DNA from: JBCBUE01 sp039818285
GTDB taxonomy: Bacteria; Planctomycetota; Phycisphaerae; Phycisphaerales; Phycisphaeraceae
Direction of reading: 5' to 3'
Length of the DNA: 40,292 bases
NCBI GenBank assembly: GCA_039818285.1
Contig: JBCBUE010000028.1
Span: 1-40,292 of the forward strand
Part shown: positions 1 through 8,026 of the stretch, piece by piece
Layout of the letters: each line of letters begins with the position of its first letter
How positions within the stretch are numbered: position 1 is the first letter of the stretch
Translations under genes and position numbers: made by a program
The notes under the pieces: generated by a model
Databases searched by the model: none
What the model was told of the DNA's origin: nothing
Seen by the model: only the letters and a program-made list of their open reading frames with translations

Positions 1-128
1 CGCTCGAAGCGCGTGGCCACGGCGACCTCGTCGTATCGCACGGTGAAGCTGAACATGAACAGGCTCAAGGCCGCGACGATGATCACGGCGAGCAGGAAGG
101 AGAACGAGAAGAGCTTCTTGGGGTCCAT
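1..128 (-). CDS. HflC-like SPFH protein, N-terminal fragment
   Basis: Only the first 42 codons lie inside the window; the gene runs off the left edge. The fragment starts with MDPKKLFSFSF, continues into one hydrophobic segment (about residues 7-29), and then shows YDEVAVATRFE, the usual beginning of the SPFH (band 7) domain just after the membrane anchor of HflC-type proteins. The gene lies 27 nt after the stop of the HflK-like gene on the same strand, matching the hflK-hflC order of other bacteria. In those, the two proteins form a periplasm-facing membrane assembly around the FtsH protease. The subfamily is inferred from position and the N-terminus only. Confidence 0.7.
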   Translation of the reverse strand, partial: MDPKKLFSFSFLLAVIIVAALSLFMFSFTVRYDEVAVATRFE

Positions 129-155
129 GGCGGTAGTGCAGCGGGGTTGACCGGG

Positions 156-2261
156 TTACTCGGAGAAGATGCCCTGGAACGACCCGGTGGTGTCGTTGAG
201 GTCGAGGCGCATGGTGTCGGCCGCGGGGTCGGCGGAGTCGACGACGATCTTGCGGGTGTTGGCGAGGGACTGGGCGACCGCTTCGAGCAGGACACGGGCG
301 CGGTAGACGGAGGGGGCGGCCTCGTAGGCCGCGCGCTGGGCGGCGAAGCTGTCGGCGCGTGCCTGCTCGGAGAGGCCCTGCTGCCAGCGATAGGCGCGGG
401 CCTCCTGCAGGATGCGGGCGGCCTCGCCGCCGGCCGACTCGAGCAGGCCCTCGATCTGGGCCTCCTGCGCGGCGACGGCCTCGGTGGGCTCGTCGGCCTG
501 ACGCATGCGTTCGAGCTCGCTGATCGCCGAGGCGATGGTCAGGGCGCGGTCGCGCGAGCCGGCGACTTCGGCGAGGGTGGCGATCGCGTCCTTGCGGGCG
601 GTCTCGAGCGTGGCGGCGACCTCCTGGCGGACGCTGAGCTGGCTCATGAAGGCGTTGGCGACCTCCTCGTTGGTCGGCGGGCGGACGGCGGTGATCGAGG
701 CGTCGACGATCTCGATGCCCATGCCGCCGCGGCGGACGCCGTAGTCGTCGGCGGCCTGCTGGATGGCCGTGCGCAGGGTGTCGGCGGCGTCGCCGGCGGG
801 GTCGGCGAGCAGGTCGTTGATCTCGCGGCCGGCGGTGAAGTTGTTGAGCTGCTGAGAGGCGAGGTAGCCGAGGAGCTTGCCGGGGTTGGCCGAGGAGGTG
901 GCGTAGGCGATGACGCCGTCGCCGCCGGGGTCGGTGGGCTGCTTGACGCGGTAGCCGAGGGTCATGGTGATGCTGACGAGCTCGCCGGCGGCGGAGTCGG
1001 CGTTGCCGAGCTCGTCGACATCGGGCAGGGGGGTGGGGGCGGAGACGAAGAAGGTCTCGCCGGTGTCGTCGGTGACGCTGGACCAGAGCAGGGCGTTCTC
1101 GCCGTCGCTGGCGCCGACGAGCGAGCCGACGGTGAGTTGCTCGACGCGCGCGGCGTTGACGCGGTCGACGCCGCCGAAGGGCCAGGGCGCCTTGAAGTGC
1201 AGGCCGGGCCCGACGGGCTCGCCGACGATGGCGCCGTTGAGGGTGATGATCGCCCGCTGCTGGGGTTGGACGAGCACGAGGCAGGAGAGCAGCAGGAAGA
1301 CGGCGATGGCGACGATGCAAAGCGGCGAGACCAGCCGCGCGAGCAGCGAGAAGAACCACGACCGGCTGACCTCGAAGCCGAACTGGTAGTTGAGGGTCTC
1401 GCCGACGATCTTGCCGAGCGACTCGGGCCGGGTGAGCCAGCCGAGGACGCGGGAGTCGAAGGCGGGGCGGATGGCCTCGTCGGCCTTGCGCGGGCGGTAC
1501 AGGCCGAAGACGAAGCTGAGCAGGATCTCGAGGCCCTGCAGGGCCATGAGGACGGGGATGGCGATGGAGAGCGCGGCGAAGGCGGTGCGGTCCCCGCCTT
1601 GCCAGGACTGGATGAGGCAGGCGGCGGCGAGCAGGGCCATGGCGACGACGTCGCCGAGCAGGTAGCCGGCTCCGCCTCGGAGGGGCAGCCATGCCTTTTC
1701 CACAGTCATGCCGGCGACGTAGCGGGCGACCAGGAAGATGACCAGGCCGGCGCCGATGAACAGCCCGGCGAGCAGGGAGACGCGGGCTTGCTCGCTGATG
1801 GCCGCGTTGAGCAGTGGGGTGGGGTCGATCGGCTCGCCGGGTTCACGGGCGATGAGGCCGAAGTTCACCAGCGCGAGGGTGAGGCCCATGACGAGCAGGA
1901 ACGCGGCGGTGACGGCGGAGGTGGCACCCAGGCCCCAGGTGGTGAGGGAGTCGAGGCGACGCTTGGCGAGGCGGAGGTTCTGGCCTGCCTCGTCGAAGAG
2001 GGCGGCGGCCTGGGCGTCGTCGGCCGCGAGCTGCTCGGCCTCAAGGGCCTCGCGGCGTTCCTGGCCGTGGGCCTGGAAGAGGGCCCAGAGGACGAACCAG
2101 ATGGGGATGCCGCCGATGGCGTGCCAAGTGGCGGCGTGGATGGCGGCGGACTGGGCGTAGAGGCCGGCCAGGCCGATGACCACGGCCAGCAGGAGCTGGG
2201 CGAACAGCCCGACGAGGGCGGCGGAGGCGGCACGTTGGTAAGCCCGTTGGTCTAGCGACAT
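156..2261 (-). CDS. HflK-like SPFH protein with an N-terminal multi-pass membrane module
   Basis: This 701-residue protein is much longer than a usual HflK (around 400). Residues 1-330 carry about seven hydrophobic segments (roughly 15-37, 43-62, 113-137, 161-181, 202-218, 229-255, 309-330), with a charged, coiled-coil-prone loop at 65-105. The SPFH domain starts near 330 (VQPQQRAIITLNG, then GPGLHFKAPWPFGGVDRV) and is followed by an Ala/Glu-rich helical stretch around 540-650. The product is probably an integral membrane scaffold that assembles with the HflC-like protein encoded next and modulates membrane proteolysis. The partner and role come from family knowledge; the N-terminal module is visible but of unknown function. 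ATG is preceded by a weak AGAGAG purine run. The SPFH assignment is firm, the HflK name less so. Confidence 0.8.
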   Translation of the reverse strand: MSLDQRAYQRAASAALVGLFAQLLLAVVIGLAGLYAQSAAIHAATWHAIGGIPIWFVLWALFQAHGQERREALEAEQLAADDAQAAALFDEAGQNLRLAKRRLDSLTTWGLGATSAVTAAFLLVMGLTLALVNFGLIAREPGEPIDPTPLLNAAISEQARVSLLAGLFIGAGLVIFLVARYVAGMTVEKAWLPLRGGAGYLLGDVVAMALLAAACLIQSWQGGDRTAFAALSIAIPVLMALQGLEILLSFVFGLYRPRKADEAIRPAFDSRVLGWLTRPESLGKIVGETLNYQFGFEVSRSWFFSLLARLVSPLCIVAIAVFLLLSCLVLVQPQQRAIITLNGAIVGEPVGPGLHFKAPWPFGGVDRVNAARVEQLTVGSLVGASDGENALLWSSVTDDTGETFFVSAPTPLPDVDELGNADSAAGELVSITMTLGYRVKQPTDPGGDGVIAYATSSANPGKLLGYLASQQLNNFTAGREINDLLADPAGDAADTLRTAIQQAADDYGVRRGGMGIEIVDASITAVRPPTNEEVANAFMSQLSVRQEVAATLETARKDAIATLAEVAGSRDRALTIASAISELERMRQADEPTEAVAAQEAQIEGLLESAGGEAARILQEARAYRWQQGLSEQARADSFAAQRAAYEAAPSVYRARVLLEAVAQSLANTRKIVVDSADPAADTMRLDLNDTTGSFQGIFSE

Positions 2262-2424
2262 GCTCTCTGATCCGCGAACGCGGCGTGGCAGAATCGGTCT
2301 TCCCCGCCGGCCGACGAACGCCGACCGGCTGGCCCGCTCAACTTAAGCGAGCCGCACATCGTATCCCAACGTACCATCCCTCTCCCGTTTCGGTTCGATC
2401 GATCCTCCGCCCGCCGCCTGCTTG

Positions 2425-3492
2425 ATGTTTCGACAGCTGCTCACCATCGCCGGAAACACCTATATCGAGGCGATCCGCCAGCCTGTTTTTGCGGTGCTTT
2501 TGCTGGTCGGCGTGCTGGGGATGATCCTGAACGTCAACCTCGCGGCCTACACGCTGGAGAGCGACAACAAGCTGATGGTCGACCTGGGCCTGAGCACGAT
2601 TTTCGTGGTCGGGCTTCTGATCGGGGCGTTCACGGCCACGGGGGTGGTGTCCGAGGAGATCGAGAATCGAACGGCGCTCACCGTCGTCTCCAAGCCCGTT
2701 CCCCGGCCGGTGTTCGTGCTGGGCAAGTACCTGGGCGTGGCGATGGCGCTGGGGCTGGGCAACGTGGTGGTCTGCACCAGCTTCCTGATGACGCTCCGCC
2801 ACGGGGTGCAGCAGACGGCCCGGGACGACGTGGACTTCCCGGTGGTCCTGCTGGGCCTGGGGGCGGTGGCGGCGGCGATCGCGTTCGCGGCCTGGACGAA
2901 CTATCACCTGCGCTGGGTCTTTACCAGCACGTTCGCCCACGCGGCGGCGATCGGCGGGGTGGTCGCCTATCTGCTGGTGCTCGTCATCGACAAGGACTTT
3001 GCGCTGCAGTCGCCGCTGGCCGAGTTCACGGACTCGGACTTCGACCTGGTGCAGATCGGCATCGGTCTGATCCTGCTGTTCCAGGCGCAGCTGCTGTTGG
3101 CCGCGGTCGCGGTGGCGGTGTCGACGCGGTTGGGGCAGGTGATGACGATTGTCATTTCGGCGGGCGTGTTTTTCGTGGGTCTGATCGGCAATTCGCTCAA
3201 CGCGATCACCGACGAGCGGCTGGACATCCCGGCCGGCGTCGGGCTGTTCCCGAGCTTCTGGGTCGTGTTGACGGCCGAGGCGCCGATGCTGAATCGCCTG
3301 TTGTTCGTGCTGGCCAAGGGGCTGTACCTGGTGCTGCCGAACCTTCAGTTTCTCTGGCCGGCGGACGCGATTTCGGAGGGCAACCCGTTCACGCTGACCT
3401 ACCTGGCGAGCTGCACGCTGTACACGACGCTGTATGGGGCGGCCGTGCTGGCGATCGCGGTGCTGCTGTTCCAGCGGCGCGAGGTGGGCTGA
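2425..3492 (+). CDS. ABC-2 type transporter permease
   Basis: A 355-residue integral membrane protein with about seven hydrophobic segments. The start MFRQLLTIAGNTYIEAIRQ followed by a membrane span is typical of ABC-2 type permeases that work with a separate ATPase. A conserved-looking cytoplasmic loop, VSEEIENRTALTVVSKPV near residue 90, resembles the family pattern in which an E-x-G/R-T-x-x-x-L stretch precedes the second span. A TTG lies directly before the ATG; I chose the ATG. No ATPase gene is adjacent in the window, so it would have to be supplied from elsewhere. The substrate is unknown. There is no clear Shine-Dalgarno. Upstream, 2262-2424 holds only GC-rich sequence between divergently transcribed genes. 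Confidence 0.8.
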   Translation: MFRQLLTIAGNTYIEAIRQPVFAVLLLVGVLGMILNVNLAAYTLESDNKLMVDLGLSTIFVVGLLIGAFTATGVVSEEIENRTALTVVSKPVPRPVFVLGKYLGVAMALGLGNVVVCTSFLMTLRHGVQQTARDDVDFPVVLLGLGAVAAAIAFAAWTNYHLRWVFTSTFAHAAAIGGVVAYLLVLVIDKDFALQSPLAEFTDSDFDLVQIGIGLILLFQAQLLLAAVAVAVSTRLGQVMTIVISAGVFFVGLIGNSLNAITDERLDIPAGVGLFPSFWVVLTAEAPMLNRLLFVLAKGLYLVLPNLQFLWPADAISEGNPFTLTYLASCTLYTTLYGAAVLAIAVLLFQRREVG

Positions 3493-3512
3493 CCGACGAC
3501 CGACCGGGACGC

Positions 3513-3543
3513 AAAAAAAAAGCATCGGCGGAGAGCCGATGCT
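3513..3543 (-). terminator. Rho-independent terminator of the 3575-3886 gene
   Basis: A perfect 9-bp stem (AGCATCGGC, 5-nt loop, GCCGATGCT) at 3521-3543 is preceded on the plus strand by nine A residues. Read on the minus strand, this is a hairpin followed by a U tract, 32 nt after the stop of the small membrane protein gene. There is no T run on the plus-strand side, so it is not a strong terminator for the permease gene. Confidence 0.9.
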
Positions 3544-3574
3544 CGTGAGGAATTGAGGTGGATGGGCGGTCGAT

Positions 3575-3886
3575 TCAGGCGGCCTCGGCGAGCGCCGGGG
3601 CGGGCTGCGGCTCGGTCGTCTCGGCCTGCCTGGTGCGGGCGGCGGCGAGGCCGCGGTTGATCGCGGCGACGGCGGCGACGGCGACGACGCCGGTCCAGAC
3701 CAGCAGGTTGGCCGCGAGGAAGGCGATCCAGATGCGGGCGATGACGCCGATGCCAGGCAGGGCGAGCAGGGCAACGGGGACGAGCACGACGAACGCGACG
3801 CCGATGGCCTTGAGCACGCGGTGCAGGTTGGTGTCGTCGAACTCGACGGCGTCGGGGTTGGCGGGGCTGGTGTTTACTTCGGTCAT
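3575..3886 (-). CDS. Small two-span membrane protein, unknown function
   Basis: A 103-residue protein with a polar N-terminus (about 25 residues), two hydrophobic segments (about 27-47 and 52-77) and an Ala/Pro-rich polar tail. I do not recognise a family. The start is well supported: AAGGAGT lies 8 nt before the ATG. It has its own terminator, so it is probably a single-gene transcript. A TACGGT hexamer about 80 nt upstream fits the TANNNT pattern seen elsewhere in the window but is weak evidence for a promoter. Confidence 0.65.
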   Translation of the reverse strand: MTEVNTSPANPDAVEFDDTNLHRVLKAIGVAFVVLVPVALLALPGIGVIARIWIAFLAANLLVWTGVVAVAAVAAINRGLAAARTRQAETTEPQPAPALAEAA

Positions 3887-4105
3887 GGCACTGACTCCTT
3901 GGGCGGGCCCGATCTGCCGACCGGGAAGGTGTGGCGTGATCCGATCTCTAGGACCACCGTAGGCGGGACCCCCGGCGATCGGGGGCGAAAGGGGGCTGCC
4001 GTGGCAGTAGACCGCAGGCCTGCGATCCAGCTACGACATCGGCAGTGATGATAGCCGTTCTTCAATCCCTGGCAATGACCTCGGGCGGGGATCCGGCGGC
4101 CGATT
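3887..4105. other. Intergenic region with three short hairpins
   Basis: No gene is seen in these 219 nt. Three inverted repeats follow each other: CCCCCG/CGGGGG at 3969-3985, CTGCC/GGCAG at 3996-4007, and the perfect 12-bp palindrome CGCAGGCCTGCG at 4013-4024. They lie downstream of the sua5 stop on the minus strand and upstream of the small membrane gene, so they could be 3' structure of sua5 or a protein-binding region. None is followed by a U tract. Confidence 0.4.
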
Positions 4106-5113
4106 TCAAGCCGACGCGCGGGCCAGCCGGTCGTTGATCGCCCGGCCCAGGCCGGCGTCTTCGACGCGGATCGCGACAATCTGACCGGCGTCGCTCGCGT
4201 CGAGCTCCCGCATCGCCTCGAACAGCCGGGCGGCCATTTCCGCGGCGCGGTCCGCGGCCCCGAGCGTGGCGGCCGTGGCGAAGCCCTCGCCGAGCGTGGC
4301 GACCGCCTCGTCGCTGCCGAGCAGGGCGACTCGTTGGCGTTGGTCCGCCGTGAGCTCTTTGGCTTGAGCTTCGGTCATCAGGCGCAGCGGCGTCCTCGGG
4401 GCGTAGTGCCGATCGAGCAGGCCCGGGGACTCGGCGGGCTCGGCGGAGCCCGGTTGGCTGGTCGCCGCCCGCACGCGCGGGGTCTGGCCGATCACCGCTT
4501 CGATCGCCTCGAGCGTAACCGCCCCAAGGCGCAGGACCTCGGGCGGCTCGCCCTCGAGCACCCGCACGACCGTGCTCTCCAGCCCCCGCTCGGACGGCCT
4601 GCCGTCGAGCACGAGCAGGTCGGCGTCGGCGAACTCGTCGGAGACGTGGCCCGCCCGCGTCGGGCTGATCGCCCCGAACCGGTTCGCGCTCGGCGCCGCC
4701 AGCGGCCCGCCAAACGCCCGCAGCAGCGTGTTCGCCACCGGGTGACTCGGGCACCGCACGGCCACCGTCGGCAGGCCGCTGGTCGCGAGGTCGGGCACGC
4801 CGTCTCGACGCCGCGCGACCAGCGTGATCGGCCCCGGCCACATCGCCTCGGCCAGGCGCCGGCCCGCGTCGCTCATCCCCTCGGCGATGTCGTGCCAGCC
4901 CGCCGGCTCGGCGACGTGCAGGATCAACGGGTCGAACCGCGGGCGTCGCTTGAGGTCGAACACGCCGGCCAGGGCGCGCTCGTCGAGCCCATCGGCGGCC
5001 AGGCCGTAGACCGTCTCGGTCGGCATGGCCACGGGCTGGCCGGCGCGCAGAAGATCGACCGCGGCGTCGATCGACGCGGGCAGGGTGCCGTCGAGGACGG
5101 TCGGCGTGGGCAT
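4106..5113 (-). CDS. L-threonylcarbamoyladenylate synthase, Sua5 type
   Basis: The enzyme makes threonylcarbamoyl-AMP from threonine, bicarbonate and ATP, the first step of t6A modification at position 37 of ANN-decoding tRNAs. Visible YrdC-domain motifs are PTETVYGLA (residues 31-39), KRRPRFDPLILHV (about 55-67), and the SxN-type pocket PSANRFGAISPT (about 138-149). At 335 residues it is longer than a bare YrdC/TsaC (about 190) and fits the Sua5 type with a C-terminal domain after a linker near 210-235. There is no Shine-Dalgarno. A TAGGCT hexamer ends 6 nt before the ATG, which suggests a leaderless transcript. It lies 24 nt after parA on the same strand. Confidence 0.92.
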   Translation of the reverse strand: MPTPTVLDGTLPASIDAAVDLLRAGQPVAMPTETVYGLAADGLDERALAGVFDLKRRPRFDPLILHVAEPAGWHDIAEGMSDAGRRLAEAMWPGPITLVARRRDGVPDLATSGLPTVAVRCPSHPVANTLLRAFGGPLAAPSANRFGAISPTRAGHVSDEFADADLLVLDGRPSERGLESTVVRVLEGEPPEVLRLGAVTLEAIEAVIGQTPRVRAATSQPGSAEPAESPGLLDRHYAPRTPLRLMTEAQAKELTADQRQRVALLGSDEAVATLGEGFATAATLGAADRAAEMAARLFEAMRELDASDAGQIVAIRVEDAGLGRAINDRLARASA

Positions 5114-5119
5114 GGCGCG

Positions 5120-5125
5120 AGCCTA
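5120..5125 (-). promoter_or_regulatory. Candidate -10 hexamer TAGGCT of the Sua5 gene
   Basis: TAGGCT on the minus strand ends 6 nt before the ATG at 5113. At this spacing transcription would begin at or next to the start codon. It lies between the parA stop and the Sua5 start, so Sua5 may be transcribed separately as well as with parA. No good -35 is visible. Confidence 0.5.
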
Positions 5126-5137
5126 GCCGAGACGCGT

Positions 5138-6064
5138 TTAGAGAGAGGCGTCGGCCGGGGCGGTCTCGGCGGCGGGCGGGTTTGGCGTCGACGGTGCGTC
5201 GCCGGGCCGCCACGCGGCGATCGACGCGGCCAGCGCGGCGTAGTCGGTCGCGCCGTGGCAGGTCTGGTCGTAGGAAAAGATCGACTGGCCGAACGACGGC
5301 GCCTCGGCGAGCTTGACGTTGCGCCGAACCGGCGGGTCGAACACGACCGCGTCGGCCCAGGGCGTGTCGGTGCCGCGGGCCCCGCCGAGGAAGCGCTCCA
5401 GGTCGGCCCGCACCTCGCCGGCCAGCAGCGTCTGCCGGTCGTGCATGCACAGCACCACGCCGGCCACCTTCAACGCCGGGTTGAGCCCGCCTCGGATCAT
5501 CGCCACCGTCTCGAACAGCTTGCCCAGCCCCTGCAACGCCAGGAAGTGGGCCTGCATCGGCACGACGACCTCGGTCGCCATCGCCAACGCGTTGACGGTC
5601 AGCACGCCGAGGCTCGGCGGGCAGTCGATCAGCACGTAGTCGAACTGATTGATCACGTCCCGGCAGCGATCGCGCAGCAGCGTCTGCGCACGACCGTCTC
5701 GCGTGTCCTCGGCCAGCTCGGACTCCACGCCGGCCAGAGACGTCTCGGCCGGCATCAGCCCCAGCCCGTCGCTCAGCCGGTAGACGGCCTGGGCCGCGAC
5801 GGTCTGCGGGTCGGTCAGCAGGTCGTAGAGCGTGCGTTCGATACGCTCGGGGTCGAGGCCGGCGTGCAGCGAGAGGTGGGCCTGGGGGTCGAGGTCCATC
5901 AGGAGCACCGACCGGCCCGAGCGCTGCAGCGCGGCGGCGACGTTGACGGCCGTGGTCGTCTTGCCGACGCCGCCTTTCTGGTTGATCAGCGCGATCACCC
6001 GCGCGGCGTCGTGGTCGAGCGGGGTCGAAGCGTCGTGTTGGAGGGGGTCGCTTCCCTGCGACAT
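5138..6064 (-). CDS. ParA/Soj-family ATPase (orphan, no ParB nearby)
   Basis: A 308-residue deviant-Walker-A ATPase. The A motif is KGGVGKTTTAV (residues 30-40, signature Lys at 30), with DLDPQAHLS near 57 and DYVLIDCPPSLG near 132. These fix the ParA/MinD superfamily, whose members position DNA or protein cargo by ATP-driven dimer gradients on the nucleoid or membrane. The N-terminal 20 residues and the Pro/Ala/Glu-rich last 30 residues look unstructured. No ParB or centromere-like repeat is seen, so this is probably not the main chromosome partition locus, though the window cannot exclude a distant partner. Longer in-frame starts upstream exist; I chose the ATG at 6064 because homology starts soon after it and TATACT lies 6 nt before it. 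Confidence 0.85.
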   Translation of the reverse strand: MSQGSDPLQHDASTPLDHDAARVIALINQKGGVGKTTTAVNVAAALQRSGRSVLLMDLDPQAHLSLHAGLDPERIERTLYDLLTDPQTVAAQAVYRLSDGLGLMPAETSLAGVESELAEDTRDGRAQTLLRDRCRDVINQFDYVLIDCPPSLGVLTVNALAMATEVVVPMQAHFLALQGLGKLFETVAMIRGGLNPALKVAGVVLCMHDRQTLLAGEVRADLERFLGGARGTDTPWADAVVFDPPVRRNVKLAEAPSFGQSIFSYDQTCHGATDYAALAASIAAWRPGDAPSTPNPPAAETAPADASL

Positions 6065-6070
6065 GGCCCG

Positions 6071-6076
6071 AGTATA
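6071..6076 (-). promoter_or_regulatory. Candidate -10 hexamer TATACT of parA
   Basis: TATACT (5 of 6 to the consensus TATAAT) ends 6 nt before the parA ATG. This is the leaderless arrangement. It lies in a 66-bp gap between divergent genes that also contains the TACATT element for the plus-strand gene. Confidence 0.6.
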
Positions 6077-6118
6077 CGGTCGGCCAGCCCGGCGGGCCGC
6101 GCGGATCGGTCGAGGGGC

Positions 6119-6124
6119 TACATT
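6119..6124 (+). promoter_or_regulatory. Candidate -10 hexamer TACATT of the zinc-ribbon gene
   Basis: TACATT is followed by 6 nt and then the GTG at 6131. It is part of GCTACATTGCCG, a 12-mer that recurs exactly upstream of the phosphofructokinase gene (7936-7947) and with one change upstream of xseB (23262-23273). Confidence 0.55.
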
Positions 6125-6130
6125 GCCGAC

Positions 6131-6640
6131 GTGTACACGGTCACGTGCCCGTCCTGCGGATTCGCCATCGAGTTGCCTTTCGCCCGGCGTGGCGCGGCAG
6201 GCCGTTGCCCCGCCTGCAAGAAAGTCGTCCCCGTCGACGACGCCACCCTCCGCGTTGGCAACGCCCATCCGTCCGCGGCGGCCGCGCCCAGCCCGCAGAT
6301 CGCCCCCGAGACGCCCGACCTCGACCCCGAGGGCAACGTCGTCGGCCTGTCGGGCCTGTCCAACCTGCTGGAGCGCACGGCCGGGCGTCGTGGCACAACG
6401 CCCAAGCCCCCGGCCGCGCCCGCCCGTCGCCCCACGGCCAGCCCGCCCCCCGCCATGCCTCGGCACGCGCTGCTGATCGTCGTCGTCGCCGTCGCGACCG
6501 TGGGCCTGCTCGGCCTGGCCATCTGGTACATCACCCTGCCCAATCGCCGGGTGGCCACGCCGCCGCCCATCACCGCTCCCGACGCCGCGCCGCCCGTCGA
6601 GCCGGACGCCAGCGACGGCGGGGACGCCTTGCTAGATTGA
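6131..6640 (+). CDS. Zinc-ribbon single-span membrane protein
   Basis: A 169-residue protein. Residues 1-33 form a small zinc ribbon with two CxxC pairs (CPSC at 6-9 and CPAC at about 28-31), of the kind found at the N-terminus of many planctomycetal and myxobacterial membrane proteins. A Pro/Ala-rich polar linker follows, then one membrane span at about residues 114-137 and an acidic Pro/Ala-rich tail. The reading frame stays open far upstream; I chose GTG 6131 because the zinc ribbon starts four residues later and a TACATT hexamer lies 6 nt before it. The function is unknown. It precedes the rhomboid gene by 67 nt on the same strand. Confidence 0.65.
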   Translation: MYTVTCPSCGFAIELPFARRGAAGRCPACKKVVPVDDATLRVGNAHPSAAAAPSPQIAPETPDLDPEGNVVGLSGLSNLLERTAGRRGTTPKPPAAPARRPTASPPPAMPRHALLIVVVAVATVGLLGLAIWYITLPNRRVATPPPITAPDAAPPVEPDASDGGDALLD

Positions 6641-6707
6641 CGCGTTGGCGGCGTTGTGACGCCGTGACGCGCGGCCCGGGGCCGCGATCCTCCCCGCGCC
6701 CGACCGC

Positions 6708-7913
6708 ATGTTCTTTTTCCCGCTGCGCACCGACCGTCTGCTCGCGTCGATCCCTTGGCTGAACTACGCGCTCATCGCGGTCAACGTCCTGGTCTTCCTG
6801 CTCACCGCCACCCAGGTCGCCGAGGCTCATCACCTCGCCGTCGCGATCAACCAGGCCACCGACTTCACCCAGCAGGTGCAGCTGCGGCTGGCCCTCGACG
6901 AGCTGTGGGTCCGCGACCTCTACCTCGACCCTCAGCAGCCGCGGCTGTTCCAGTTCTTCACCTATCAGTTTCTCCACGCCGACGTCTGGCACCTGCTAGG
7001 CAACATGGTGTTCCTGTTCGTCTTCGGCAACTCCGTCGAAGACCGACTCGGCAAGGTCGGCTACCTCGCGTTCTACACCGCCGCCGGCGTGCTCGCGGGC
7101 CTGGCCCACATCACCTTCGACATCACCCCCATCCTCGGGGCCTCCGGCGCGATCGCCGGCGTCACCGGCGCGTACCTGGCGCTGTTCCCCTCGTCCAACG
7201 TGACGATCTTTTACTGGGTGCTCCTGGCGGTCGGCACGTTCGAGGTCAGCTCGGTCGTGCTCATCCTCTTCCGCGTCGCGCAGGACCTGGTCTTCCAGCT
7301 CTGGGGCTTTGGCGGCACGGCCTATCTCGCGCACCTCGCCGGCTACCTCATGGGCTTTGCCGTCGGCATGGGACTGCTGGCGACGCGCGTGCTGCCCCGG
7401 GAGCCGTACGACCTGATCTCAATGATGGAACGCCGGCACCGGCGCGGCGTGTTCCAGCGCATGGTCAAGCGGGGCCACCGCCCCTGGGAGCACCAGCCCG
7501 AGGCGGCCGCCGACCTGCCCGTTAAGCCGACCCCGCCCGAGGTCCTCGCCCGCCGGGCCGACGTCGATGCCGCCCTGCAGCTTCACGACCTGCCCGCCGC
7601 CGCCGAGGCCTACCGCCAGCTCGTCGCGCTCGACGAAGACCAGGTCATGGCTCAGCAGGCCCAGCTCGACCTGGCCAACCACTTCATGGCCGACGGCGAC
7701 CACGCCGAGGCCGCCCGCGCTTATGAGGGCTTCCTCCGCGTCCACCGCACCTACGCCGACAAGCCCCGCGTGCAGCTGATCCTCGGCCTCATCTACGCCC
7801 GCTACCTCGCCCAACGCGACCGCGCCCGCCAGCTCCTCGAAGAAGCCGTGCAACGCCTCGCCGGCGACGACCGCGACCTGGCGCGCCACACCCTCGCCCA
7901 ACTCGGGGGCTGA
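6708..7913 (+). CDS. Rhomboid-family intramembrane serine protease with C-terminal TPR-like region
   Basis: This 401-residue protein has an N-terminal rhomboid core. Catalytic Ser146 lies in GASG and His209 in YLAHLAGY; the L1 loop and the HxxxGN motif (HLLGN, His95) are also present. The core has about six membrane spans between residues 15 and 230. From about 270 to 401 the protein is cytosolic, Ala/Leu-rich and helical, with a tetratricopeptide-like pattern (DLANHFMADGDHAEAARAY). Rhomboids cut membrane-anchored substrates within or near the bilayer; the helical tail may recruit partners. The substrate is unknown. The catalytic residues look intact. The TPR assignment is by pattern only. 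Confidence 0.88.
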   Translation: MFFFPLRTDRLLASIPWLNYALIAVNVLVFLLTATQVAEAHHLAVAINQATDFTQQVQLRLALDELWVRDLYLDPQQPRLFQFFTYQFLHADVWHLLGNMVFLFVFGNSVEDRLGKVGYLAFYTAAGVLAGLAHITFDITPILGASGAIAGVTGAYLALFPSSNVTIFYWVLLAVGTFEVSSVVLILFRVAQDLVFQLWGFGGTAYLAHLAGYLMGFAVGMGLLATRVLPREPYDLISMMERRHRRGVFQRMVKRGHRPWEHQPEAAADLPVKPTPPEVLARRADVDAALQLHDLPAAAEAYRQLVALDEDQVMAQQAQLDLANHFMADGDHAEAARAYEGFLRVHRTYADKPRVQLILGLIYARYLAQRDRARQLLEEAVQRLAGDDRDLARHTLAQLGG

Positions 7914-7937
7914 CCGCACGACCCCGCCTCGGCCCGC

Positions 7938-7943
7938 TACATT
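7938..7943 (+). promoter_or_regulatory. Candidate -10 hexamer TACATT of the phosphofructokinase gene
   Basis: TACATT lies in GCTACATTGCCG, identical to the 12-mer before the gene at 6131. Here the start codon is 83 nt downstream, so a leader of about 75 nt would be made, ending in a weak GAGAG about 8 nt before the ATG. Confidence 0.4.
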
Positions 7944-8026
7944 GCCGCTCCCAAGCCGCGGCCGACCGCAGCGACGCCGCGGGTCGTGACCCGCAACCCA
8001 CCCCAGCCCACCCCGAGAGCACCACG

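Noticed and set aside
147..2255. Long plus-strand open frame of 702 codons antisense to the HflK-like gene
   Set aside because: It is the Gly/Val/Glu-rich shadow typical of high-GC DNA; the minus strand has clear SPFH motifs and membrane spans.
5138..6064. Chromosome partition or plasmid replication locus
   Set aside because: No ParB, iteron or DnaA-box cluster is seen next to the ParA gene.
4334..6120. Upstream part of a long plus-strand frame covering Sua5 and parA
   Set aside because: Its Arg/His/Gln-rich composition is antisense shadow. Only the part from 6131 shows a zinc ribbon and a membrane span.
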